Origin: Bradyrhizobium liaoningense
GTDB taxonomy: Bacteria; Pseudomonadota; Alphaproteobacteria; Rhizobiales; Xanthobacteraceae
Direction of reading: 5' to 3'
Length of the DNA: 64,000 nt
Assembly: GCF_018130825.1 (NCBI RefSeq)
Contig: NZ_JAFCJS010000002.1
Location: forward strand, 868,001-932,000
The notes under the pieces were generated by a model that saw nothing but the letters and a program-made list of their open reading frames with translations, was not told the DNA's origin and searched no databases. Positions 45,494 to 52,685 of this stretch are shown here, piece after piece (positions within the stretch are counted from its first letter, which is position 1; every line of letters starts with the position of its first letter). The translations under genes and the position numbers were made by a program.

Positions 45494-46469
45494 CGCCGAC
45501 GCGGCCAGCTCAGTCAGGCGTGCCGACCCCTTTGCGCCGCTGACCTCCGACATGCTCGATGTCGGCGACGGCCATGAGCTTTATGTCGAGAGCGTCGGCC
45601 GCGCCGACGGAATCCCTGCGATCTATCTGCATGGCGGGCCCGGCAGCGGCTGCCAGCCCGATCATCGCCGGCTGTTCGATCCCGACCGCTTCTGCGCAGT
45701 TCTGTTCGACCAGCGCGGCTGCGGCCGCAGCCGTCCCAAGGGATCACGCGAGCACAACACCACGGCGCACCTGATCGCGGACATGGAGAAGATCCGCGAG
45801 AAGTTCGGCATCTCGCGCTGGATGGTGGTCGGCGGCTCCTGGGGCGCGACGCTGGCGCTGGCGTATGCCGAGGCGCATCCCGAGCGCGTCTCGGGCATCG
45901 CGCTCCGCGCAACCTTCCTGGGCACGCGGGCCGAGGTCGTGACGGCCTTCACCTCGCGCCTGTCGCAATTCTATCCCGCGCTTTACGAAGATTTCCTCAG
46001 CGTGCTGCCGCTAGAAGAGCGCGACCAGCCGGTGGACGCCTGTTGGCGCCGCATCCTCGACGCCGACCCGGCCGTGCATGGCCCGGCGGCGAAGGCCTGG
46101 CACGACACCGAGCGCATCTTGTCCGAGCACAAGCCGGCGAGGACACGGCTCGACCTCGCCGCGCTGAACGTCTGGCGCACGCTGCCGGCGACACCGTTCA
46201 TGGAAGCGCATTATTTCGTCAACGACAGCTTCATGACCGCAAACCAGCTGCTGCAGAATGCCGGCCGGCTCGAAGGCATTCCCGGCATCATCGTCCAGGG
46301 CCGCTACGATCTGTTGTGCCCGCCCGAGACATCGCATGCCCTTGCGAAAGTCTGGCCCGGTTCCGAGATTCGCATCGTGGAAGAAGCCGGGCATTCGCTC
46401 TATGATGGCGGCGTGAGGGACGCGGTCATGAAGTCGATCGCCGACCTTGCGTCGAAGATTCCGCGATAA
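45483..46469 (+). CDS. pip: Prolyl aminopeptidase-like alpha/beta hydrolase at the end of the pqq operon
   Basis: A 328-residue serine hydrolase of the proline iminopeptidase family (S33). The oxyanion motif is HGGPGSGC, the nucleophile elbow VVGGSWGATLAL, the Asp is in QGRYDLLCPP and the His in EEAGHSLYDG. It would remove N-terminal proline from peptides in the cytoplasm. ATG 45483 lies inside pqqE (11-bp overlap), so it is coupled to the PQQ genes. No pqqF/G protease gene is present here; this enzyme could trim PqqA-derived peptide or just be a neighbour (inference). Confidence 0.9.
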   Translation: MAPDADAASSVRRADPFAPLTSDMLDVGDGHELYVESVGRADGIPAIYLHGGPGSGCQPDHRRLFDPDRFCAVLFDQRGCGRSRPKGSREHNTTAHLIADMEKIREKFGISRWMVVGGSWGATLALAYAEAHPERVSGIALRATFLGTRAEVVTAFTSRLSQFYPALYEDFLSVLPLEERDQPVDACWRRILDADPAVHGPAAKAWHDTERILSEHKPARTRLDLAALNVWRTLPATPFMEAHYFVNDSFMTANQLLQNAGRLEGIPGIIVQGRYDLLCPPETSHALAKVWPGSEIRIVEEAGHSLYDGGVRDAVMKSIADLASKIPR

Positions 46470-46479
46470 GGATCTATCC

Positions 46480-46614
46480 CCTCATCCTGAGGAGCGCGCC
46501 CTTCGCGCGCGAAGGATGAAAGGCCGGGATGCAATAGCGGGGGCCTTCATGGTTCTCCCGGCGATGCGCAGCATCGTCCGGTAGACGCGCGAAGACGCGC
46601 TCCTCACCATGAGG
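46480..46614. repeat. Palindromic repeat, CCTCATCCTGAGGAGC family
   Basis: Begins CCTCATCCTGAGGAGCGCGC and ends GCGCGCTCCTCACCATGAGG's near-inverse arm, with a CGCGCGAAGGATG hairpin half inside. It is 10 bp after the hydrolase stop. A second copy is at 58079-58209. It may end or stabilise the pqq transcript. Confidence 0.85.
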
Positions 46615-46638
46615 GGCGAGCATGGAAGGACAAGAACA

Positions 46639-47316
46639 ATGCCGCTCGCCGGGAAAGGCATGCTGCTGACGTCGATGAACATCGACGTTTCGGATGAGGT
46701 CGAGTTCAATCGCTGGTACGATCGCGAGCATCTGGAAGAGCGCGTCGCGATCGAGGGCTTCCTGGAAGCGCGGCGCTATGTCGCGCACGCCGCCAATCCA
46801 AAGTATCTCTGCCTCTATTCGACCGCGACGCTCGACGTGCTCGACAGCCCCGCCTACAAGGCGCGGCTCGCCAATCCGACCGACTGGTCGCGACAGACCA
46901 TGGCGCGTTTCAAGGACATGCTGCGCGTGGTCGCGCGCATCACGATCAGCAACGGCACCGGACGTGGGACGGCGCTCGGCGTGGTGCGGCTGCGGCCGAC
47001 GCCTGACAATGCCGCACCTTGGCGTGATGCACTGCAAGAAAACCTGGCACCGGAAAAGCACGCCGGCATCATCTCGATGCATCTGCTCGAGAGCGAGCCG
47101 GAATTGTCGGGCGCAACGCCCGAGATTCCGGCAGTGCGCAACGAAGGTGCACGCGACTGGTTCGTGCTGATCGACGGCACGCATGTCGGCGCGGTCTCGG
47201 CGGTCATCGCCGAGCGCTTCACCGGTCCCACCGCATCACCCTTCCCACTTCCGGTCTCGGTGGGCACCTACTGCCTGATGTGGGACCTCGCAAAGAGCGA
47301 CATCGCGCGCGGCTGA
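46639..47316 (+). CDS. Conserved hypothetical (EthD/DUF4286-like ferredoxin-fold repeat)
   Basis: A 225-residue protein with two similar halves. Each seems to be a small ferredoxin-like alpha/beta barrel, for example MLLTSMNIDVSDEVEFNRWY with DREHLEERVAIEGFLEARRY in the first, as in EthD/Dabb or DUF4286 proteins. Start at ATG 46639 behind AAGGA. No signal peptide or catalytic motif seen. Function unknown. Confidence 0.75.
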   Translation: MPLAGKGMLLTSMNIDVSDEVEFNRWYDREHLEERVAIEGFLEARRYVAHAANPKYLCLYSTATLDVLDSPAYKARLANPTDWSRQTMARFKDMLRVVARITISNGTGRGTALGVVRLRPTPDNAAPWRDALQENLAPEKHAGIISMHLLESEPELSGATPEIPAVRNEGARDWFVLIDGTHVGAVSAVIAERFTGPTASPFPLPVSVGTYCLMWDLAKSDIARG

Positions 47317-47331
47317 AGCGGCCATCCGCAT

Positions 47332-47360
47332 CGCAACATATTGCACCGCCGCATGTTGCG
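47332..47360 (+). other. Inverted repeat after the EthD-like gene
   Basis: CGCAACAT and ATGTTGCG (8-bp arms, 13-base loop) follow the stop codon by 16 bp. Without a T-tract it is at best a weak terminator. Confidence 0.35.
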
Positions 47361-47402
47361 CGCGGCGCGTTAATGCTGTGCACGCGCAGCTCCCATGAAA
47401 GC

Positions 47403-47469
47403 GGGTGATCACCCAAATTTGCCGTTGTGCTTCGGAATGGTTCTAATAAGCTAACCCAATGACGTCATT
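47403..47469. promoter_or_regulatory. Promoter region with two palindromes before the kor operon
   Basis: Two perfect 12-bp palindromes, GGGTGATCACCC (47403-47414) and AATGACGTCATT (47458-47469), flank a possible sigma-70 promoter TTGCCG (47419-47424), 17 bp, TCTAAT (47442-47447). This arrangement suggests an operator on each side of the promoter of the operon starting at 47556. No regulator gene is next to it. Confidence 0.4.
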
Positions 47470-47555
47470 CAGAAACCGGATCGAAGCGCGCTAAGCGCTC
47501 GCCAAGCTCAAGAAAAGGCCGCGGGGGTCTTTGAGCCTGCGCGGACAGGGTAGGA

Positions 47556-49355
47556 ATGAAACCGACCGATATCGCGGCCCCCGACTACTTTCACAAAGTG
47601 GTCGATTGCCAGTGGGCCTGTCCAGCGCACACCCCGGTTCCCGAATACATCCGACTGATCGCACAAGGCCGCTACAGCGACGCCTATATGATCAATTGGA
47701 AATCGAATGTGTTTCCCGGAATTCTGGGACGCACCTGCGATCGTCCCTGCGAGCCGGCGTGCCGCCGCGGACGCGTCGAGGAAAATCCGGTCGCGATCTG
47801 CCGCCTCAAACGCGTTGCCGCTGATTTCAAGGACGACATCAAGCAGCGTCTGCCGCGGCCTTCGCCGAAGAACGGCAAGCGTGTTGCCCTTGTGGGCGGC
47901 GGTCCGGCGTCGTTGACCGTTGCACGCGATCTCGCGCCGCTCGGCTATCATTGCACCGTGTTCGACGGCGATCCCGAAGCCGGCGGCATGATGCGCTCGC
48001 AGATCCCGAAATTCCGCCTGCCCAATTCCGTCATCGACGAGGAGACCGGCTACATCCTGGGTCTCGGCGTCGACTTCAAGGGCGGCCATCGCATCGAGAG
48101 CATGAAGTCGCTGCTCGCGGAGAAATACGACGCGATCTTCGTCGGCTCCGGCGCGCCGCGCGGCCGCGAGCTCGACATTCCCGGCCGGAAAGAAGCCGCC
48201 GCCAACATCCATATCGGCATCGAGTGGCTGGCCAATGTGTCGTTCGGCCATGTCGACAAGATCGGAAAGCGCGTCATCGTGCTCGGCGGCGGCAACACCG
48301 CGATGGATTGCTGCCGCACCGCGCGCCGGCTCGGCGGCGAGAAAGTCACGGTGGTCGTGCGTTCCGGCTTCGAGGAGATGAAGGCCTCGCCCTGGGAGAA
48401 GGAAGACGCGATCCACGAGGATATCCCGATTCTCAACTACATGGTGCCGGTGGCCTTCAAGCATGTCGCCGGCAAGCTGATCGGCGTCAGCTTCCAGCAC
48501 GTCAAAGCCGAATACGACGCCAAAGGCCGCCGCAATCTGGTGCCTTCGGGCGATCCCGATCAGACCATTCCCTGCGACGACGTGCTGGTCGCGGTCGGCC
48601 AGGAGAACGCCTTCCCCTGGATCGAGCAGGATTGCGGCATCGAGTTCGACAAATGGCACATGCCCCAGGTCGATCCCAAGACCTTCGCCTCGACCAATCC
48701 GAAAGTGTTCTTCGGCGGCGATGCCGCATTCGGGCCGAAGAACATCATCTGGGCGGTCGCGCACGGCCATGACGCCGCATTGTCGATCCACAAGATGCTG
48801 TCGGGCGAGGACATCACCGAGCGCCCGCTGCCGGAGGTGCAAATCTCCTCGCAGAAGATGGGCATCCACGAATGGAGCTATGACAACGACATCTCCAACG
48901 ACAAGCGCTTCAAGGTGCCGCATCGCGACAAGGTCATCGCGCTGAAGGACATCCGCGCCGAAGTCGAGCTGGGCTACGACGTCAAGCTCGCACTGGGCGA
49001 AGCCGAGCGCTGCCTGAACTGCGACGTGCAGACGGTGTTCTCGACCTCGCTCTGCATCGAGTGCGACGCCTGCGCCGACATCTGCCCGATGGACTGCATC
49101 ACCTTCACGGACAATGGTGAGGAAGACGATCTGCGCCAGCGCCTGAAGGCGCCCTCGCCGCGCCCCGACCAGGACCTCTACGTGTCCAGCGACCTCAAGA
49201 CCGGGCGCGTGATGGTGAAGGACGAGGATGTCTGCCTGCATTGCGGGCTGTGCGCCGAGCGTTGTCCCACCGGAGCCTGGGACATGCAGAAATATTTCAT
49301 CGATATGACCCACGCAGGTTCGACATGTCCGACAAAAAGCCGATCAGCAGCGTAA
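47556..49355 (+). CDS. GltD-like FAD/NAD(P) and iron-sulfur subunit of a 2-oxoacid oxidoreductase
   Basis: A 599-residue electron-transfer subunit. Residues about 15-85 carry cysteines of the GltD-type N-terminal cluster (CQWACPAHTP, CDRPCEPACRRG); residues about 105-425 are an FAD/NAD(P)-binding pair (VALVGGGPASLTVARDLAP and VIVLGGGNTAMD); the C-terminus has two [4Fe-4S] ferredoxin motifs (CIECDACADICP and CLHCGLCAERCP). It would pass electrons between ferredoxin-type clusters and NAD(P)H. It heads an operon with korA and korB, whose gene start overlaps its end by 31 bp. Such a subunit gives the KorAB enzyme a built-in pyridine-nucleotide outlet. Confidence 0.9.
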   Translation: MKPTDIAAPDYFHKVVDCQWACPAHTPVPEYIRLIAQGRYSDAYMINWKSNVFPGILGRTCDRPCEPACRRGRVEENPVAICRLKRVAADFKDDIKQRLPRPSPKNGKRVALVGGGPASLTVARDLAPLGYHCTVFDGDPEAGGMMRSQIPKFRLPNSVIDEETGYILGLGVDFKGGHRIESMKSLLAEKYDAIFVGSGAPRGRELDIPGRKEAAANIHIGIEWLANVSFGHVDKIGKRVIVLGGGNTAMDCCRTARRLGGEKVTVVVRSGFEEMKASPWEKEDAIHEDIPILNYMVPVAFKHVAGKLIGVSFQHVKAEYDAKGRRNLVPSGDPDQTIPCDDVLVAVGQENAFPWIEQDCGIEFDKWHMPQVDPKTFASTNPKVFFGGDAAFGPKNIIWAVAHGHDAALSIHKMLSGEDITERPLPEVQISSQKMGIHEWSYDNDISNDKRFKVPHRDKVIALKDIRAEVELGYDVKLALGEAERCLNCDVQTVFSTSLCIECDACADICPMDCITFTDNGEEDDLRQRLKAPSPRPDQDLYVSSDLKTGRVMVKDEDVCLHCGLCAERCPTGAWDMQKYFIDMTHAGSTCPTKSRSAA

Positions 49356-51172
49356 ACGACTTCGTCGTCCGCTTCGCCAACGTCAACGGCTCGGGCTCGG
49401 CCAGCGCCAACGAGATGTTCGCACGCGCGATCCTGCGCCACGGCGTGCCGGTGTCCCCACGCAACATCTTCCCCTCCAACATCCAGGGCCTGCCGACCTG
49501 GTACGAGGTGCGGGTGACGGAAGCCGGCCATCTCGGCGCCCGCGGCGGCGTCGACATGATGGTGGCGATGAACCCGCAGACCTGGGACAAGGACGTCGCC
49601 GGCATCGAGCCCGGTGGCTATCTGTTCTACGATTCCACCAAGCCGATGCCGTCGACGAAATTCCGCGACGACATCACCGTGATCGGCGTGCCGCTCACCG
49701 CGATCACCAACTCGACCTATACCGATCCGCGCCAGCGCCAGCTGTTCAAGAACATCATCTATCTCGGCAGCCTCTCGGCGCTGCTCGACATGGACCCGAA
49801 GCTGATCGAGCAGCTGATCGGCGAGCAGTACAAGGGCAAGGAGAAGCTGCTCTCCTCCAACGTCCACGCGCTGCATCTCGGCCGCGACTGGGCCTTGCAG
49901 AACCTGAAATGCCCGATCGGGCTCAGGGTGAAGAAGTCCGACAAGGTCGGCGACCGCATCTTCATCGAAGGCAACAGCGCCGCCGCGCTCGGCGCCGTCT
50001 ATGGCGGCGCCACCGTGTGCGCGTGGTATCCGATCACGCCGTCATCGTCGGTGGCGGAGGCCTTCACCGCCCATTGCAAGAAGTACCGGCACGATCCGGA
50101 GACCGGCAAGGCGAAATACGCGATCGTGCAGGGCGAGGACGAGCTGGCCTCGATCGGCATCGTCATCGGCGCTTCCTGGAACGGCGCGCGTGCCTTCACC
50201 GCGACCTCGGGCCCCGGCATCTCGCTGATGACGGAGTTCATCGGCCTCTCCTACTTCGCCGAGATTCCGGCGGTGATCATGAACATCCAGCGCGCCGGCC
50301 CCTCCACGGGCATGCCGACCCGCACCCAGCAATGCGACATCATCGCCTGCGCCTATGCCTCGCACGGCGACACCAAGCATGTGCTGCTGTTCCCGGAAGA
50401 TCCGGCCGAAGCGTTCGAGTTCGCGGCTGCCTCCTTCGATCTCGCCGAGCGGCTGCAGACCACGATCTTCCTGATGCTCGACCTCGACATCGGCATGAAC
50501 CACCGGCTCTGCCGCCCGTTGAAGTGGGACGACGCCCGGCAATATGACCGCGGCAAGATCATGACCGCGGAGATGCTGGAAGAGGGCCGCGACTTCGGCC
50601 GCTATCTCGACGTCGACGGCGACGGCATTCCCTATCGCACCTATCCCGGCACGCATCCGACCAAGGGCTCCTATTTCACCCGCGGCACCTCGCGCGACCG
50701 CTATGCGCGCTACTCCGAGGAAGGCACGGTCTACGCGGACAACATGCAGCGGCTGGTGCGCAAGTTCGAAACCGCGCAGGATCTGGTGCCGCGGCCGCTG
50801 CAGGCCAATGCGGAACGGCCGACCAAATACGGCGTGATCTATTTCGGATCGACCTCGCCGGCGATGGACGAGGCGATCGGCCTGCTGGAGGCGCGCGGGC
50901 ATCAGCTCGACCGGATGCGCATCCGCGCCTTCCCGTTCCATTCGAGCGTGGCGAGCTTCCTCGCCGAGCACGACTTCGTCTACGTCGTCGAGCAGAACCG
51001 CGACAGCCAGCTCCGTCAGCTCATCGTCAACGAGAACGGGATCGATCCGGTCCGGCTCGTGCCGATCGTGCACTATGACGGTTCACCGATTACCGCCCGC
51101 TACATCGCAAAAGCCATTGGCGACCACCAGGATCACCTCAAGGTGACCCCGCTCCGCAAGGCCGTGTCATGA
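49325..51172 (+). CDS. korA: 2-oxoacid:ferredoxin oxidoreductase, gamma-alpha subunit
   Basis: A 615-residue fused gamma plus alpha chain, KorA type. Residues about 15-195 are the gamma domain (NGSGSASANEMFARAIL, VRVTEAGHLGARGG); residues about 215-600 the alpha domain (FIEGNSAAALGAVYGGATVC, YPITPSSSVAEAF, ATSGPGISLM and AGPSTGMPTRTQQ). With KorB it converts a 2-oxo acid plus CoA to acyl-CoA, CO2 and two electrons; 2-oxoglutarate is most likely but not proven. Its ATG 49325 lies within the upstream gene, and it overlaps korB by four bases. Confidence 0.93.
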   Translation: MSDKKPISSVNDFVVRFANVNGSGSASANEMFARAILRHGVPVSPRNIFPSNIQGLPTWYEVRVTEAGHLGARGGVDMMVAMNPQTWDKDVAGIEPGGYLFYDSTKPMPSTKFRDDITVIGVPLTAITNSTYTDPRQRQLFKNIIYLGSLSALLDMDPKLIEQLIGEQYKGKEKLLSSNVHALHLGRDWALQNLKCPIGLRVKKSDKVGDRIFIEGNSAAALGAVYGGATVCAWYPITPSSSVAEAFTAHCKKYRHDPETGKAKYAIVQGEDELASIGIVIGASWNGARAFTATSGPGISLMTEFIGLSYFAEIPAVIMNIQRAGPSTGMPTRTQQCDIIACAYASHGDTKHVLLFPEDPAEAFEFAAASFDLAERLQTTIFLMLDLDIGMNHRLCRPLKWDDARQYDRGKIMTAEMLEEGRDFGRYLDVDGDGIPYRTYPGTHPTKGSYFTRGTSRDRYARYSEEGTVYADNMQRLVRKFETAQDLVPRPLQANAERPTKYGVIYFGSTSPAMDEAIGLLEARGHQLDRMRIRAFPFHSSVASFLAEHDFVYVVEQNRDSQLRQLIVNENGIDPVRLVPIVHYDGSPITARYIAKAIGDHQDHLKVTPLRKAVS

Positions 51173-52224
51173 CCTATATTGCCAAGCCGAAATTCCATCA
51201 TCCGGGGTTGAAGAAGAACGAGCTCGGCTACACGCATCGCGACTACGAGGGCAAGATCTCGACGCTGTGCGCCGGCTGCGGCCACGATTCGATCACAGCC
51301 TCGATCATCGAGGCCTGCTACGAGCTCTCGATCGAGCCGCATCGGGTGGCCAAGATCTCCGGCATCGGCTGCTCGTCGAAGACGCCGGACTATTTCCTCG
51401 GCAATTCGCACGGCTTCAACTCCGTGCACGGCCGCATGCCCAGCGTGCTGACCGGCGCCAATCTCGCCAACCGCGATTTGATCTATCTCGGCGTCTCCGG
51501 CGACGGCGATTCCGCCTCGATCGGCTTCGGCCAGTTCGCGCATTCGATCCGGCGCGGCGTCAACATGACCTATATCGTCGAGAACAACGGCGTCTACGGC
51601 CTGACCAAGGGCCAGTTCTCGGCGACCGCCGACCGCGGCTCGAAGAGCAAGAAGGGCGTCACCAACACCGACAACGCCATCGACCTCGTCGCGATCGCGC
51701 TGCAGCTCGGCGCAACCTTCGTGGCGCGCTCGTTCTCCGGCGACAAGAGCCAGCTGGTGCCGCTGATCGCGGCCGCGATCGGCCACAAGGGCGCGTCCTT
51801 CATCGACGTCATCAGCCCCTGCATCGCCTTCAACAACCACGCCGGCTCGACCAAGAGTTTCGACTATGTCCGCGAGCACAATGACGCCGTGAACCGGCTC
51901 GACGTGCTGGTCGGCCGCGATCCGATCGCGGTGGACTACGCGCCGGGCACGGTGCAGGTGGTCGAGCAGCATGACGGCAGCAAGATCGCGCTGCGCAAGA
52001 TCGACGCCGACTACGATCCGCATGATCGTTTGGGCGCACAGACCTTCCTCGCGAAGCACGCCGCCAAGGGCCAGATCGTCACCGGCCTGCTCTATGTCGA
52101 TCCCGATGCGGAGGATCTGCACGAGCATCTCAACACGGTCGAGACCCCGCTCAACACGCTGGAAGCGGACACGCTCTGCCCGGGCTCGGCGGTGCTGGAC
52201 AAGATCAACGCCAGCCTGCGCTGA
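51169..52224 (+). CDS. korB: 2-oxoacid:ferredoxin oxidoreductase, beta (TPP) subunit
   Basis: A 351-residue thiamine-diphosphate subunit. The TPP motif runs from GDGDSASIGFGQFAHSI to VENNGVYGLTKGQ. Cluster cysteines are seen in LCAGCGHD (Cys34, Cys37), GIGCSSKT and ISPCIAFNNH, so the internal [4Fe-4S] centre is complete. The last gene of the operon; its stop codon abuts the stop of the convergent DUF4399 gene with no gap. Confidence 0.93.
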   Translation: MTYIAKPKFHHPGLKKNELGYTHRDYEGKISTLCAGCGHDSITASIIEACYELSIEPHRVAKISGIGCSSKTPDYFLGNSHGFNSVHGRMPSVLTGANLANRDLIYLGVSGDGDSASIGFGQFAHSIRRGVNMTYIVENNGVYGLTKGQFSATADRGSKSKKGVTNTDNAIDLVAIALQLGATFVARSFSGDKSQLVPLIAAAIGHKGASFIDVISPCIAFNNHAGSTKSFDYVREHNDAVNRLDVLVGRDPIAVDYAPGTVQVVEQHDGSKIALRKIDADYDPHDRLGAQTFLAKHAAKGQIVTGLLYVDPDAEDLHEHLNTVETPLNTLEADTLCPGSAVLDKINASLR

Positions 52225-52668
52225 TCACTTCCCGGCGACTGGTTGCCTGACACGTATGGTGATCTTCTCGGACACGACGGGCGGCTCGAACGGGTAGTGC
52301 TTGGCGTCGCCGAGCACCAGCTGCAGCGTGTGCGTCCCCGGCGGAAGTTCGAGCATGGTTTCGGTCTGCCCGGCCCCGAAATGCAGATGCGACTTGTCCT
52401 GCGGGATCGGCTCCTTGGGATCGATGGGATCGTTGACGTCGACCAGCAAATGATGATGGCCGGCGTTCTGATAGTCGTCGCCGGCATGCGTCACACCCAT
52501 GTTGCGCAAACCGAACCGGACCCAGAACCCGCCGCGAACCTTCTGCCCGTCACGCGGGGTGATGAAATAAAGCTTGGCGTCCTTGGGCGCGGTCTTGCCC
52601 TGCGCGTGGACTGCGCCCGAAGACAATGCGATCGCCGCCGCCAATGCGACGCAAAAAATGATCTTCAT
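52225..52668 (-). CDS. Secreted DUF4399 protein
   Basis: A 147-residue exported protein. A signal peptide (about 1-23, ending VHAQG) is followed by the DUF4399 core: LYFITPRDGQKVRGGFWVRF, the histidine-rich QNAGHHHLLVD and KSHLHFGAGQTE, and HTLQLVLGD. The His cluster could bind metal, which is a guess. It starts 17 bp after the stop of the cyclase-FGE gene, behind GGAG, so both are probably one transcript. Confidence 0.88.
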   Translation of the reverse strand: MKIIFCVALAAAIALSSGAVHAQGKTAPKDAKLYFITPRDGQKVRGGFWVRFGLRNMGVTHAGDDYQNAGHHHLLVDVNDPIDPKEPIPQDKSHLHFGAGQTETMLELPPGTHTLQLVLGDAKHYPFEPPVVSEKITIRVRQPVAGK

Positions 52669-52685
52669 CAAATCCACTCCAGCAC

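Noticed and set aside
45483..46469. PqqF/PqqG-type protease
   Set aside because: The protein is an alpha/beta serine hydrolase, not an M16 metalloprotease; no HxxEH motif.
47508..49313. 601-codon minus-strand frame opposite the kor flavoprotein gene
   Set aside because: Antisense shadow; the plus strand has clear flavin and cluster motifs.
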